From the NCBI GenBank assembly GCA_963728365.1, contig CAVSJI010000001.1, positions 1,860,001 to 1,924,000 on the forward strand: DNA of 64,000 nt. The letters run 5' to 3'. The notes beneath the pieces are model-generated. The model ran no database searches, was not told where the DNA came from, and was given only the letters and a program-made list of their open reading frames with translations. Both the position numbers and the translations under genes were made by a program. This document shows, in pieces, positions 26,192-36,600 of this stretch. Position 1 is the first letter of the stretch, and the number at the start of each line of letters is the position of its first letter. The stretch is from VRUE01 sp963728365. Its GTDB lineage: Bacteria > Actinomycetota > Thermoleophilia > Solirubrobacterales > 70-9.

Positions 26192-26277
26192 TCGGGGTAC
26201 CTTAGCCCATTTTTGGGAACTTATGACACTTCATATACCCACTTCGTACCAATGGGAACGCGCGCTATCCTCACTCC
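26192..26277. promoter_or_regulatory. Divergent TetR promoter/operator with TTTTGGGAACTT motif
   Basis: An AT-rich 86-bp gap between divergent TetR genes. It contains TTTTGGGAACTT (26211-26222), identical to a 12-mer upstream of the surface-protein operon (28350-28361), and a second TGGGAAC near 26253. A TATCCT at 26266-26271 ends 6 nt before the GTG at 26278, suggesting a leaderless start. Confidence 0.45.
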
Positions 26278-26955
26278 GTGCGCGCATTGCCTGGAAAGAC
26301 CTCCCGGCAGCCGCCCGGCCCGCAGCCGGTCAGCCGCTCCGAGGTCGCGGCCGACCAGCGCCGCCGCATCCTGCAGGCAACCGCGGAGCTGATCGCCGAG
26401 CAGGGATACGCCGAGACATCGATCGAGCAGATCGTGCGCCGCGCCCGCGTCGGCTACAAGACCTTCTACCGCCACTACGCCGACAAGCAGGAGGCCTTCC
26501 TCGCCCTGCTCGACGCGGCGACCGAGCGGCTCGCCTACGTGGTCGAGGAAGCGTTCGACGGGGAAGACGGGCCCTGGCCCGACAAGGTCGGCGCCGGGCT
26601 CGGGGCGCTGCTCGAACAGGTCGCCGCCAACCCGGCCGTCGCCCGCGCCTGCCTGGTCGAGGCGCCGACCGCCGGGCCCGAGGCTGCCGCCCGCCACGCG
26701 GCGGCCCAGGCCCGCTTCGCGCCGCTGCTGCGACCGGGTCGGGAGCTCAATCCCCGCGGCGAGCGCCTGCCCGACAACCTCGAGGAAACCCTGGTCGGCG
26801 GCGTCCTCTGGGTGATCGGCCAGCGCCTGATCGGCGGCGAAGAGGCGCAGCTGCGCGCCCTGCTGCCCGAGACCCTCGAGTTCCTCCTGCGGCCCTACGT
26901 CGGCGAGCAGGCCGCGGCCCGCGAGGCCGGCGGCGCCGAAGCCGCCTCGGCCTGA
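26278..26955 (+). CDS. TetR-family regulator 5
   Basis: 225 residues, GTG start. HTH: RRRILQATAELIAEQGYAETSIEQIVRRARVGYKTFYRHYADKQEAFLALL (region, residues 28-78). Ends LLPETLEFLLRPYVGEQAAAREAGG. Shares the C-terminal layout of the other regulators but lacks the PPGRHG preface. A second TetR gene begins 15 bp after its stop, so the two are probably cotranscribed. Confidence 0.87.
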   Translation: MRALPGKTSRQPPGPQPVSRSEVAADQRRRILQATAELIAEQGYAETSIEQIVRRARVGYKTFYRHYADKQEAFLALLDAATERLAYVVEEAFDGEDGPWPDKVGAGLGALLEQVAANPAVARACLVEAPTAGPEAAARHAAAQARFAPLLRPGRELNPRGERLPDNLEETLVGGVLWVIGQRLIGGEEAQLRALLPETLEFLLRPYVGEQAAAREAGGAEAASA

Positions 26956-26969
26956 GCGAGGCGATCGCC

Positions 26970-27629
26970 GTGGCCGCCGAAGAGGAGACCCTCGGGCCGC
27001 TGCCCGCCGGCCGCCACGGCTTCAGCCGCGAGCAGGTCGCCCACAGCCAGCGCGAGCGGTTGATCGCCGGCCTCGCCACGGCGGTCGCCGAGCGCGGCTA
27101 CGTCGCCGTGACGATCACCGACGTGACCAGGGAGGCGCACGTCTCCCGCCGCGTCTTCTACGAGAACTTCGAGGGCAAGGAGGAGTGCTTCCTCGCCGCC
27201 TTCGACGTGGTTGTCGGGCACGTGCGCGAGCTGGCCGGGGAGGCGGCCGCGAACGAGCCCGACTGGCCGCGCAAGGCGATCGCCTCCTCCCGCGCGGCGC
27301 TCTGCTTCTTCGCCGCCGAGCCCGACCTTGCCCGCCTCTGCCTGGTCGAGTCCCAGGTCGCCGGGCCGGCGGTCGCCGCCCGCTTCCACGAGGCGGTCCA
27401 CGACCTGATCCCCCACCTGCGAGGCGGCCGCGCCGAGCGCGGCGTCGAGCGCGAGCTGCCCCCCACCACCGAGGAGTCGACCCTCGGCGCCCTCGTCATG
27501 CTCGCCTCCCGCAAGGTGGCCGCCGGCGAGGCCGCCGCCCTCGGCTCGCTCCTCCCCGAGTTCGCCGAATTCATCCTCGCGCCCTACCTCGGCGCGGCCG
27601 AGGCGTCGCGCCTGGCGCGCTCCGCCTGA
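26970..27629 (+). CDS. TetR-family regulator 6
   Basis: 219 residues from GTG 26970. The preface GPLPAGRHGFSREQVAHSQ is followed by the HTH RERLIAGLATAVAERGYVAVTITDVTREAHVSRRVFYENFEGKEECFLAAF (region 27-77) and a ligand domain ending LLPEFAEFILAPYLGAAEASRLARS. Very close in layout to unit 2 of the double TetR and to the HTH-less protein at 54412. The much longer frame running in from 26175 only shadows regulator 5. Confidence 0.87.
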   Translation: MAAEEETLGPLPAGRHGFSREQVAHSQRERLIAGLATAVAERGYVAVTITDVTREAHVSRRVFYENFEGKEECFLAAFDVVVGHVRELAGEAAANEPDWPRKAIASSRAALCFFAAEPDLARLCLVESQVAGPAVAARFHEAVHDLIPHLRGGRAERGVERELPPTTEESTLGALVMLASRKVAAGEAAALGSLLPEFAEFILAPYLGAAEASRLARSA

Positions 27630-27630
27630 C

Positions 27631-28101
27631 CTACGCCTCGGGCAGGTTCTCCAGATCGAGCAGATCCTGGGTGCGGCTCTGCGCCTCCTTCATCTCGCGA
27701 AGTCGCGCCAGTGAGCAGATCCGCACGGGTACGCCAAGCAGCTCGCTCTCAACCGCGTCCGCGGCGAGTTGCGAGTAGCTGGGGACCCCTCGCGCCCGCT
27801 GCACGACGTCAAGCCCGCCGAACCTGGTAGTCGCGGTGACGTTGCCCCCGCGGCGGATTACCCCGGCGTCGCTTGCGGGATCGAAGCGCCTGTCGCCAAC
27901 CGTCGGGAGAGTCGATTCGAGGTTCGACAGTGCTTCGGCCAGGCGGCCGAGGTTGTCCGGGTCGGGATCCGGAACCAGGTCGAGATCCTCGGTTCCGCGG
28001 ACGAACCCGTGCGCGCCCACCGCGACACCCCCGATCACGACAAAGCGAACATCGTGGAATTGCAGAGCCTCGAGCAGAGCGCGGAGATCGAAATCCGTCA
28101 A
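27631..28101 (-). CDS. Nucleotidyltransferase-fold protein (AbiEii/DUF6036-like)
   Basis: 156 residues from TTG 28101, which overlaps the small upstream gene's stop (TTGA). VVIGGVAVGAHGFVRGTEDLDLVPDPD is the nucleotidyltransferase signature (region residues 17-43): GG, then an Arg-Thr and DXD metal ligands. C-terminal residues carry RICSLARLREMKEAQSRTQDLLDLENL, as in predicted nucleotidyltransferases of toxin-antitoxin or abortive-infection type. No HEPN partner is visible, but a 52-residue protein precedes it. Role as toxin or antitoxin is inferred. Confidence 0.75.
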   Translation of the reverse strand: MTDFDLRALLEALQFHDVRFVVIGGVAVGAHGFVRGTEDLDLVPDPDPDNLGRLAEALSNLESTLPTVGDRRFDPASDAGVIRRGGNVTATTRFGGLDVVQRARGVPSYSQLAADAVESELLGVPVRICSLARLREMKEAQSRTQDLLDLENLPEA

Positions 28102-28256
28102 CGTGCCGCCGCGCCCTTGATGGCGCTCATCTGCTTGCACAGCTTGTGCAGCCGGGCAAGCCGCTCACTCATCGGCGCCTGCCGGTCGGCCTCGAGGCGC
28201 ATCTCGCGAGCCCGAGCCAGATCCTCGATGTCGCCCTTCAGCGGTTGGCCTGCCAT
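28098..28256 (-). CDS. Small protein upstream of the nucleotidyltransferase
   Basis: A 52-residue frame starting ATG 28256: MAGQPLKGDIEDLARAREMR, continuing as a charged helix and ending KQMSAIKGAAAR. It is overlapped by the nucleotidyltransferase start in TTGA, so translation should be coupled. The sequence is predicted all-helical with alternating Leu/Arg, compatible with an antitoxin-like or DNA-binding partner. I do not recognise a family. Confidence 0.6.
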   Translation of the reverse strand: MAGQPLKGDIEDLARAREMRLEADRQAPMSERLARLHKLCKQMSAIKGAAAR

Positions 28257-28349
28257 GTCCGGAAAGTCTAGAGCGATCCACTTCGAACGGGCGCCTAATT
28301 CGGTACCGGCGCATCCTCGCAGGGAACGTCTCTGGGAACGTTCTTTTTC
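28257..28349. other. Upstream half of the 290-bp gap before the surface operon
   Basis: AT-richer than its surroundings, with repeated GGGAACG-type words and a T-rich stretch (TTCTTTTTCTTTT). No gene is seen. The repeated words suggest a regulator-binding area. Confidence 0.3.
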
Positions 28350-28394
28350 TTTTGGGAACTTCGTCTTGACAACCCTCGCGACCCGTGCTTCACT
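28350..28394 (+). promoter_or_regulatory. Promoter of the surface-protein operon
   Basis: TTGACA (28366-28371), a 17-bp spacer and TTCACT (28389-28394) preceded by TG, i.e. an extended -10. Directly upstream is TTTTGGGAACTT (28350-28361) and further TGGGAACG copies from 28322. This predicts a leader of about 150 nt before the GTG at 28548, which has the Shine-Dalgarno AAGGAGAG. Confidence 0.6.
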
Positions 28395-28547
28395 GGCGCT
28401 GACTCGGCGGTACGGGTAGCACTTTCTAGGAACTATCCGCTCTCGCCAAGCGAGTCAGGGAACAGGAAGCAACAGGGAAACCGAGCCCACGGGGGCCGCC
28501 AAGGGAAGCGGCCGGTAGAGGGGCTCACGGGACAAGGAGAGAGCTAC

Positions 28548-31500
28548 GTGAAGAGCCACGCGAAGGCATCGTCCGCGGGATCGACCGAGGGCCGGGGCGC
28601 AAGCCAGGGCTCATTCGTCCGTGGAGCCGACGCCACCCGTGGTCTCTTCGGCGATTCCGACGGGAGTGGTGCGCCCTCACGCAGGCGTGGCCGCATAGCC
28701 CTCTCGCTCTTCGCCGCCCTGCTCGCCCTGGCGGTCCTCGCCGCCACCGCGCTCGCCTCCAAGGACCTCACCACCTACATCGGCGGCATAAGCGGCTCGG
28801 GCGCCAAGGGCGGGGAATTCAACAACCCGCGCGACGTCGCCGTCAACGAAAGCGGCGTCGGCCCCGCCGGCCCCGGCGACACCTACGTCGCCGACGAAGC
28901 AAACAACCGGATCGAGCGCTTCAGCTCCACCGGGACCTTCATCAGCGCCTGGGGCGCCAACGCCACCCACCGCGACGAGGTCCAGAAGCTGGTCGTGAAC
29001 GCCAACTCGGGCAGCTTCACGCTCAGCTTCGAAGGCGATTCGACCACTTCGCTCCCCTACAACGTCTCCTCCTTGACCGTCGACGACGCCCTCGACGTCC
29101 TTCCTGGGATCGGCGGCGACGCCAACGTCAACGTCAGCTCCAGCGGCTTCGGCGGCACCCAGACCTACACGATCACCTTCACCGGCGCGCTCACCGGCAC
29201 CAACGTCGGCCAGCTCACCGCAGACGCGAGCGAACTGGAAGGAACCGCCGAAGTCACGACCACCGAGAACGGCTCGGGCGGACAGGGCAGCGACTACGAG
29301 ATCTGCACCGTTGCCGGCAAGTGCGGACAGGCGCTCGCCTCGGGTGGCAACACCACGGCCACCGGCAACGGAACCCTGAGCGCCCCCCAGTCGCTCGCCG
29401 TGGACGAGGACACCGGCAACGTCTACGTCTCGGACCGCGGCAACCGCCGGGTCGACGAGTACGACGGCGAAGGCGCCTTCATCCGCTCCTTCGGCTTCGA
29501 CGTCGCCGAATCGGGGCCGGGCAACACCGGCACCGCCTATGAGGTCTGCAACCAGGCCGAAGGCGACGTCTGCAAGGCGGGAGTCGGCGCCTCCTCCCCC
29601 GGCGCGGGCCAGTTCCACACCTCCAACACCAGCAACGGCTACGGCATCGCGGTAAGCCCTCCAGACGGCGAAGCCACGATCGGCTCCGTCTTCCTCGCCA
29701 ACTCCGGCGCCCGCCGCGTGGAGACCTTCAACCTCGACGGCAGCTCACCGGCCAACTTCGGCTCCTCCACCCAGTTCGGCTCCGAACAGCCGCGCGCCGT
29801 CGCCGTGGACTCCAGGGGCATCGTCTACGCCTCGGACTCCAACAAGGGCGGCGATGTCCAGCGCTATGACACAGAAGACGCCAACGGCGGCGGGGTCGGC
29901 TTCCTCGCCCCGATCCTGCCCCCCAACGACGAGGTGCAGAAAGTCAGCTTCTCGGGCTTTGCCACCGGCGACAAGTACGAGCTCACCTGCCCCGACGGCA
30001 TCCCGACGGCCGAGCTCGCCTACGTGACCGGAACCAACGGCCTGGCGGTGATCCAAAACGGCCTCGAAGAAGCCTGCGGCGCGGGCAACGTCTCGGCCTC
30101 GGGCAACCCGCCCAACACCACGGTCACCTTCACCGGCGACCTCGGCGGCTCAAACCAACCGTCGATGACCTGCACCAAGCTCACCGGCGCCGGCTCCTGC
30201 TCGGTCTCGACCACCGCCGATGGCAACGAAGGCCCACTGCTTCGCGGCGAAGCATCGAGCGCCACCGCCGGCCTCGCGGTGGACCCCGCAGAAGACGTCC
30301 TCTACGTCCTGCGCGACCCCAGCTCGGGCAACACCGTCGTGCAGCAGTTCGGCCCCGCCAACGAGCCGGGCCTCCTCGCCGCCCCCACCGAAGCCGATGA
30401 CACCCACGGCGCGGAAGCCGGCCTCAGCAGCGTGCGCGGCCTCGGCCTGAACGGCGCCGCCGGCAAGCTCTACGTCTCGGCCACCAGCGAAGTCGGCGGC
30501 CTCGGCTCCGCGCACCGCGTCTACGCGCTCGGCGAGGAATCCTCGCTATCGAGCCCCAGCGCCGCGATGACGGTCACACCGGCCGCCCGCAGCGCCACCT
30601 TCACCGGTTCGGTCAACCCCAACGGGGGCGTGGTCGACTGTCGCTTCCAGTACTCGACCGACGAAGCCCACTGGACCGACGTGGGCAACGCCAAGGGAAC
30701 CGGCCAGCTGCATAACCAGATTGGCGAACAACAAACCGTCACCTCGGTGACCACGACCGAAGGGGCTTTCGCCGTCGGCCAGACGATCACCTCTTCCGAC
30801 GGCGGCATTCCGCCGGGCACGAAGATCACGAAAGTCGACAGCGCCGCGAACACCATCTCCGTGGGCAACTTTGTCACCACCGCAGGCTCGGTGACGCTGA
30901 CCGCAGTGGGCCCCTCGCCCTGCCAGACGCTCACCCCCGGCGGCGGCTCGCAGAGCATCAGCCAGGAAGTTCCAGCCCTGGCGCCCGACGCCGAATACTT
31001 CGCCCGCCTGCGGGTCAGTCGGCCCTTCTTCCCCGGGCTCGCTCCGGTCACCTCCAGCGTTCAGGGCTTCACCACCGACCCCGCCGCGCCGCTCCTCAGC
31101 GAAGCGGCCGCCAAGTCACTCGACGATTCCTCGGTGCGCGTCTCGGCGAAGATCGACCCGGCCCACTCGCCGACCGTCTACGTGGTCCAGTACGGGACCA
31201 CACCCGCGCTCGGCTCCTCAAGCGCCCCGATCCAAGTCGGCGAAGGCAGCGTCCCGGTCGAAGCATCGACGGTGATCCACGGTCTCAAAGCCTCGACCGC
31301 CTACTACTTTAAGGTGGTGGCGAGCAACGTAACGGGCTCGGCCTCAAGCGCCGCCCTGAAGACGACCACCTTCCCCGCGCCGAGCGCCTTCGGCGCCTGC
31401 CCCAACGACCTGCTGCGCACCGGCCCCTCGGCCAAGCTGCCCGACTGCCGCGCCTACGAGCAGGTGACCCCGACCGACAAGTCCGGCTCGGACGTCTCGG

Positions 31501-33614
31501 GCTCTGAATACAGCGTGCAGGCCTCCCCGAGCGGCGATGGGATCAGCTTCTACGCGCTTGCCGGCTTCCCCGGCAGCGAAGGCTTCCAGAACCTTCTCGT
31601 CTTGCTCTCTCACTTCAGCGCGGGGCAGTGGTCCACTGCGGGCATGCAGACACCGCCGAGCTACGGCGACGGTTCAACCCTCCAGGCCTGGACCTCCGAC
31701 CTCCGTCTCAGCTTCCTCAAGACGAGATCCGGAGGTAGTGGCTCTAGCCTGGTAATGCGTGACAACGCCAGTGGAGCGTTCACGATCATCGTCCCTCAAG
31801 GCGCGGGGTTCGACGAATTCGAGCTGGCCGGTGCCTCCGCAGACGACTCGAAGGTCTTCTTCGCTGCCACTGGCGCAGTCCCGGTCACCTCCGGTCCCGC
31901 AGCCGTCTACTCAAAAGCACCAGGCAACGTCTACCTCTACGACCGCGAAACCGGAGAGCTCACCCTGGCCGGGGTGCTCCCCGACTCGGCCTGCGGCACA
32001 CCGCCATGCGTGCCGGCCGAAGGCTCCGAAGCCCCGGGCCTCCCCGGCCCCCTCGTCGGACCCTACGTCCAGGACGGTCACCCGGTCTCCTCAGGCGGCG
32101 ACGTCTACTTCACCGACGTCGCCTCCAAGCAGCTATACCTGCGCCGCGAAGCGGCGAGCCCCGGCGCGAGCACCGTGCCGGTCTCCGCCTCGGAGCGCAC
32201 CGACTGCGCCGATAACGATCCCTGCGCCGGCACGCCAGAGCCCGATCCCGCTGGCACCTTCACTCCCACCTTTGCGGGGGCGACCCCCGACGGCGCGCAC
32301 GCCTTCTTCACCTCTGAGGAGGAGCTGACCGACGATGCCACCACGGCCACGGGCGCCGAAGACCTCTATCGCTTCGCCCCCGGCGCGCCCGCCGGCCACC
32401 GCCTCACCGACCTCGCCCCCGGCGCCGAAGTGCGCGGCGTGCTCGGCTACTCCGACGACGGCTCCTATGTGTACTTCGCGGCCAACGCCGATCTCGACGG
32501 CGCGGGGCCGGCGAGCGCGGGGAACTGCAGCGGGACGGGTTTCGGCGACCTGGGTCACACAATTCCCTTCCAAGGCAAGTGCAGCCTCTACCTCTGGCAC
32601 GACGGCGAGTTCTCCTTCGTCGCCCGGCTCGACACCACCGTCATGGGGGAAGGCGGCGGCCTGAACTCCGACGGCGCCAACTGGCGCGGCGGCAGCGCCG
32701 AACAGAAGACCTCCCGGGTGAGCGCCGACGGCAAGACCCTGCTCTTCCGCTCCCAGCGCGAGCTCACCGGCTACGACAATCAGGGCACGTCGGAGTTCTA
32801 CCGCTACGAAGCCGGGAGCGGTCAGATCGAGTGCCTGACCTGCGATCCCTCCGGGGCCGCGCCGACCAGCTGGCCCGAACTGAAGAACCCGAGCCTGTAC
32901 CACGCCCCGTCTTCCGGCCCCAATTTCACGGCCCAGCCCTTCCTCAGCCGCAACCTCTCCGCGGACGGCAAGCGCTTCTTCTTCCAGACGCCCGACAAGC
33001 TCGTACCCGCGGATGTCAACGGCGACGTCAGCTGCCCGCTCGGCTACCTCGGTGTGGACCCCGCGACCGGCCGTGGCTGGCCCTGCCTCGACGTCTATGA
33101 GTGGGAGGCCCCGGGCAAGGGCAGCTGCACGACCACCTCCGGCGCCTACGTCCCCTCAAACGGCGGCTGCATCTACCTGCTCTCGACCGGAACAGGCGCC
33201 TACCCCTCCTACTTGGCCGACGTATCGCAGTCGGGCGACACCGCCTTCATCTTCAGCCGCCAGCAGCTGGTGCCCTCCTTCGACGAAGACAACCTCGAGG
33301 ACATCTACGCGGTCAAGGTGAACGGCGGCCTCGCATACCAGCACGCGGTAAGGCCTGCTGCCTGCGAAGGCGACGCCTGCCGCGGCGCCGCCAGCCAACC
33401 CTCCAGCGCCCCCGGCGCGGGCACCGCCGCCTTCGAGGGCCCCGGCGACCCCAAGCAGGGCACCAACAAGACCCGCTGCCCGAAGGGCAAGCGCCAGGTG
33501 CGCCGCAAGGGCAAGCTGCGCTGCGTGGCAAAGCACGCCAAGCACCGCAGGCACACGAAGCACAAGCGCCACCACAAGCGAGCTGCCAACCACAACCGGA
33601 GGGCGAGTCGATGA
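28548..33614 (+). CDS. Giant secreted NHL / beta-propeller protein
   Basis: 1688 residues, GTG start with a good Shine-Dalgarno. A membrane anchor or signal (about 45-70) precedes NHL-type repeats such as FNNPRDVAVNESGVG, TYVADEANNRIERF and NVYVSDRGNRRVDEY. The middle holds an FN3-like region (STAYYFKVVASNVTG), and the last 650 residues WD40/PD40-like blades (VSADGKTLLFRSQRELTG, LSADGKRFFFQTPDKL) with a CLTCDP pair. It ends in RCPKGKRQVRRKGKLRCVAK and a Lys/Arg/His-rich tail. Probably a cell-surface or matrix protein; ligand unknown. Glu is often GAA, unlike flanking genes. Its stop overlaps the next start (ATGA). Confidence 0.8.
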   Translation: MKSHAKASSAGSTEGRGASQGSFVRGADATRGLFGDSDGSGAPSRRRGRIALSLFAALLALAVLAATALASKDLTTYIGGISGSGAKGGEFNNPRDVAVNESGVGPAGPGDTYVADEANNRIERFSSTGTFISAWGANATHRDEVQKLVVNANSGSFTLSFEGDSTTSLPYNVSSLTVDDALDVLPGIGGDANVNVSSSGFGGTQTYTITFTGALTGTNVGQLTADASELEGTAEVTTTENGSGGQGSDYEICTVAGKCGQALASGGNTTATGNGTLSAPQSLAVDEDTGNVYVSDRGNRRVDEYDGEGAFIRSFGFDVAESGPGNTGTAYEVCNQAEGDVCKAGVGASSPGAGQFHTSNTSNGYGIAVSPPDGEATIGSVFLANSGARRVETFNLDGSSPANFGSSTQFGSEQPRAVAVDSRGIVYASDSNKGGDVQRYDTEDANGGGVGFLAPILPPNDEVQKVSFSGFATGDKYELTCPDGIPTAELAYVTGTNGLAVIQNGLEEACGAGNVSASGNPPNTTVTFTGDLGGSNQPSMTCTKLTGAGSCSVSTTADGNEGPLLRGEASSATAGLAVDPAEDVLYVLRDPSSGNTVVQQFGPANEPGLLAAPTEADDTHGAEAGLSSVRGLGLNGAAGKLYVSATSEVGGLGSAHRVYALGEESSLSSPSAAMTVTPAARSATFTGSVNPNGGVVDCRFQYSTDEAHWTDVGNAKGTGQLHNQIGEQQTVTSVTTTEGAFAVGQTITSSDGGIPPGTKITKVDSAANTISVGNFVTTAGSVTLTAVGPSPCQTLTPGGGSQSISQEVPALAPDAEYFARLRVSRPFFPGLAPVTSSVQGFTTDPAAPLLSEAAAKSLDDSSVRVSAKIDPAHSPTVYVVQYGTTPALGSSSAPIQVGEGSVPVEASTVIHGLKASTAYYFKVVASNVTGSASSAALKTTTFPAPSAFGACPNDLLRTGPSAKLPDCRAYEQVTPTDKSGSDVSGSEYSVQASPSGDGISFYALAGFPGSEGFQNLLVLLSHFSAGQWSTAGMQTPPSYGDGSTLQAWTSDLRLSFLKTRSGGSGSSLVMRDNASGAFTIIVPQGAGFDEFELAGASADDSKVFFAATGAVPVTSGPAAVYSKAPGNVYLYDRETGELTLAGVLPDSACGTPPCVPAEGSEAPGLPGPLVGPYVQDGHPVSSGGDVYFTDVASKQLYLRREAASPGASTVPVSASERTDCADNDPCAGTPEPDPAGTFTPTFAGATPDGAHAFFTSEEELTDDATTATGAEDLYRFAPGAPAGHRLTDLAPGAEVRGVLGYSDDGSYVYFAANADLDGAGPASAGNCSGTGFGDLGHTIPFQGKCSLYLWHDGEFSFVARLDTTVMGEGGGLNSDGANWRGGSAEQKTSRVSADGKTLLFRSQRELTGYDNQGTSEFYRYEAGSGQIECLTCDPSGAAPTSWPELKNPSLYHAPSSGPNFTAQPFLSRNLSADGKRFFFQTPDKLVPADVNGDVSCPLGYLGVDPATGRGWPCLDVYEWEAPGKGSCTTTSGAYVPSNGGCIYLLSTGTGAYPSYLADVSQSGDTAFIFSRQQLVPSFDEDNLEDIYAVKVNGGLAYQHAVRPAACEGDACRGAASQPSSAPGAGTAAFEGPGDPKQGTNKTRCPKGKRQVRRKGKLRCVAKHAKHRRHTKHKRHHKRAANHNRRASR

Positions 33615-36600
33615 ACGCCATGACCAAGAAGATCGCGATCGCCCTGCTCGCCCTCGGGGCGCTGCTCATCCCCGCCTCCCAGGCGAGCGCCGAAGCGGCC
33701 CCGGCCTGGCGCTTCGACATCACCACGGTGCCGACCAACCTCGAACCGGGGGCGACCTATAAAGCGGCCGGCAGGCTCCCCGAGTACAACATCCTCGCCA
33801 CCAACGTCGGCACCGCTCCCACCAAAGGCCCGATCACGATCACCGACACGCTGCCCGCAGGGCTGACGCTGAAAGCCTCGGGCACGCTGCCCCAAAGTGT
33901 CCCGGGCGCCTGCACGAACGCCGCCCCGACGGCGACCTGCGTCTTCCCCGGGCCGGTGCAGCCGGGCAAGTTCATCGAGCTCTACATCGGCTTCGACGTC
34001 GACGGCACCGGCACCGTGCTGCACGAGGGCGACACGGTGCTCGACACCGCGGTCCTCGAAGGCGGCGGCACGGCCGCCACGGTCGCCGAAAACACCTCGA
34101 AGGTCTCCTCGACGCCGGCCCCCTTCGAGTTCCTGCCGGGCATCCCGGGCTTCGGCATCACCCCCTACGCCGAGGACGGCACGGCCGAGACGCAGGCCGG
34201 CGGGCACCCGCACGTGCTCTCGGTCAACCTGAGCTTCTCGACGCAGAAGGCCGGCACACTTCTTCCCGGCGGCGTCGACGGCGGCGAGCGCGACGTATAC
34301 ACCTACCTGCCGCACGGGACGATCGTCAATCCCAACGCGACGCCGCGGCGCTGCTCGGAGGTGCTGATGGAGGCATATGCCTGTCCGGCGAACACGCAGC
34401 TCGGTGTGGTCAACGTGCTCAGCGCCCTTGTCTCTCCTTTCGTGCTCAAGCAACCCGTCTACAACATGGAGCCGGCGCCGGGCAAAGCCGCCAACTTCGG
34501 CTTCGTGGTCGTCAGCTACCCGGTCCACATCGAGGGCGGGGTGCGCCCCGGCGACTACACCGAGATGGCGGAAACGCGGAACATCCCGGGGCTCAACCAG
34601 AAGCCCTCGACGGGGGTGCAGCTGCTGCTGTGGGGCGACCCGAGCGCGCCGAGCTTCGACTACGCGCGGAAGAGCGCCTTCGGCGACTGCGAAGAATCCC
34701 CCTGCCCGGTGCCCGAGGCCGACAGCGAGGCACTGGCGATGCCGACCAACTGCGCAGAAGCGCCGGTCGGCGAAGCCGAAGCCTTCTCCTGGGAACACCC
34801 GAGCGGGCCGCCGGCGAGGCGCTCAGACACGATGCGCGACGCCAACGGCAACGAAGTCGGGATCACCGGCTGCGCGGGGCTGGAATTCAACCCGACGCTG
34901 AAGGCACGCCCGACGACCAACGTCGCGGACTCGCCGAGCGGGATCGAAGCCGACCTCGGCATCCCGCAGACGAGCTCCTTGAGCGAACGGGCGACGGCGC
35001 ACCTGCGTAAGGCGGTGATCTCGCTGCCCGAGGGGCTGGCGATCAACCCCGCAAGCGCCAACGGCCTGGGTGGCTGCACGCCCGGGCAGGTCGGGGTCGA
35101 CCCGGTCAGCGCGGTGCCGAACGGCAACCCGCCGGCCTGCCCGGCGGACTCGCGGATCGGCACGGTCGAAGTCGACTCGCCGCTGGTCGACCACCCGCTC
35201 TTGGGATCGGTGTATGCGGCAACCCCCCACGACAACCCCTTCGGCTCATTGCTGGCGATCTACGCGGTGATCGAAGACTCGCGCGCGGGGCTTTTGATCA
35301 AGCTGCCCGCCCACGTCGAAGCCGACCCGAACACGGGGAGGCTCGTGACCACCTTCGACAACACCCCGCAGCTGCCCTTCAGCCACTTCAAGGTGAACCT
35401 CTTCGGAGGAGCGCACGGGGTGCTGAGGACCCCCTCTGCCTGCGGGGCCTACTCGACCACGTCGGAGCTGACCCCGTGGTCATTCCCCGACACCGGCCCG
35501 CCGGCAACCACCCACGACGACTACGCGATCTCAACCCCGCCCGCGGGCGGGGGCTGCGGGGGCTCACTGCCCAACAGCCCGAGCCTCGACGCGGGCGTCG
35601 TCAGCCCGATCGCGGGCAACTACTCGCCCTTCGTGCTTCACCTGCGAAGGAGCGACGGCTCCCAACAGTTCTCCTCCTTCAGCGTGAAGATGCCCGAGGG
35701 GCTGACCGGCAAGCTGGCCGGAGTCAGCCAGTGCTCCGATGCGGCCCTCACAAGCGCCGCATCGAAGAGCGGCCACGAAGAGCAGGCAAGCCCCTCCTGC
35801 CCGCCAGACACCCACATCGGCTCGGTGACGGCAGCGGCAGGAGCCGGCCCCTCCCCCTACTACGCCCACGGCGACGCCTACCTGGCAGGCCCATACAAAG
35901 ACGCCCCGCTGAGCATGGCGGTGATCACCCCGGCGGTCGCAGGCCCCTATGACCTCGGCACGATCGTCGTGCGGGCGGCGCTGCATCTGGACCGCAGCAG
36001 CGGCCAGATCACCGCCGACTCCGATCAGATCCCCTCGATCCTTGAGGGCATCCCGCTCGACGTGCGCTCGATCGACGTCAACCTCGACCGCCAGGGCTTC
36101 ACCCGCACCGGCACCAGCTGCGACCCGAGCTCGGTCGAGGGCTCGCTGCGCTCCACCCTGGGCCAGATCGCGAGCCTCTCCTCGCGCTACCAGCTGGGCG
36201 AGTGCACCGCCCTGCCCTTCAAGCCCAAGCTCGGCATCCGCCTCTTCGGGGCGACCGGGCGCGGCGGGCACCCGGCCCTCAGAGGGACCGCGATCATGCC
36301 CGATGGCGGCGCCAACATCGCCGAAGCCTCGGTCGCCCTGCCGCACTCGGAGTTCCTCGATCAGGCCCACATCGGCACGGTCTGCACCAGGGTGCAGTTC
36401 GCCGAAGGCGACGCCAACGGCTCTGCCTGCCCGCCGGCCTCGGTCTACGGGCACGCAACCGCGACCAGCCCGCTGGTCGACTACGCCCTGGAAGGCAACG
36501 CCTACCTGCGCAGCTCCGATCACGAGCTGCCCGACCTGGTGGTTGCCCTGAGCGGTCCGCCCTCCCAGCCGATCCAAGTCGACGCGGTGGCCCGCATCGA

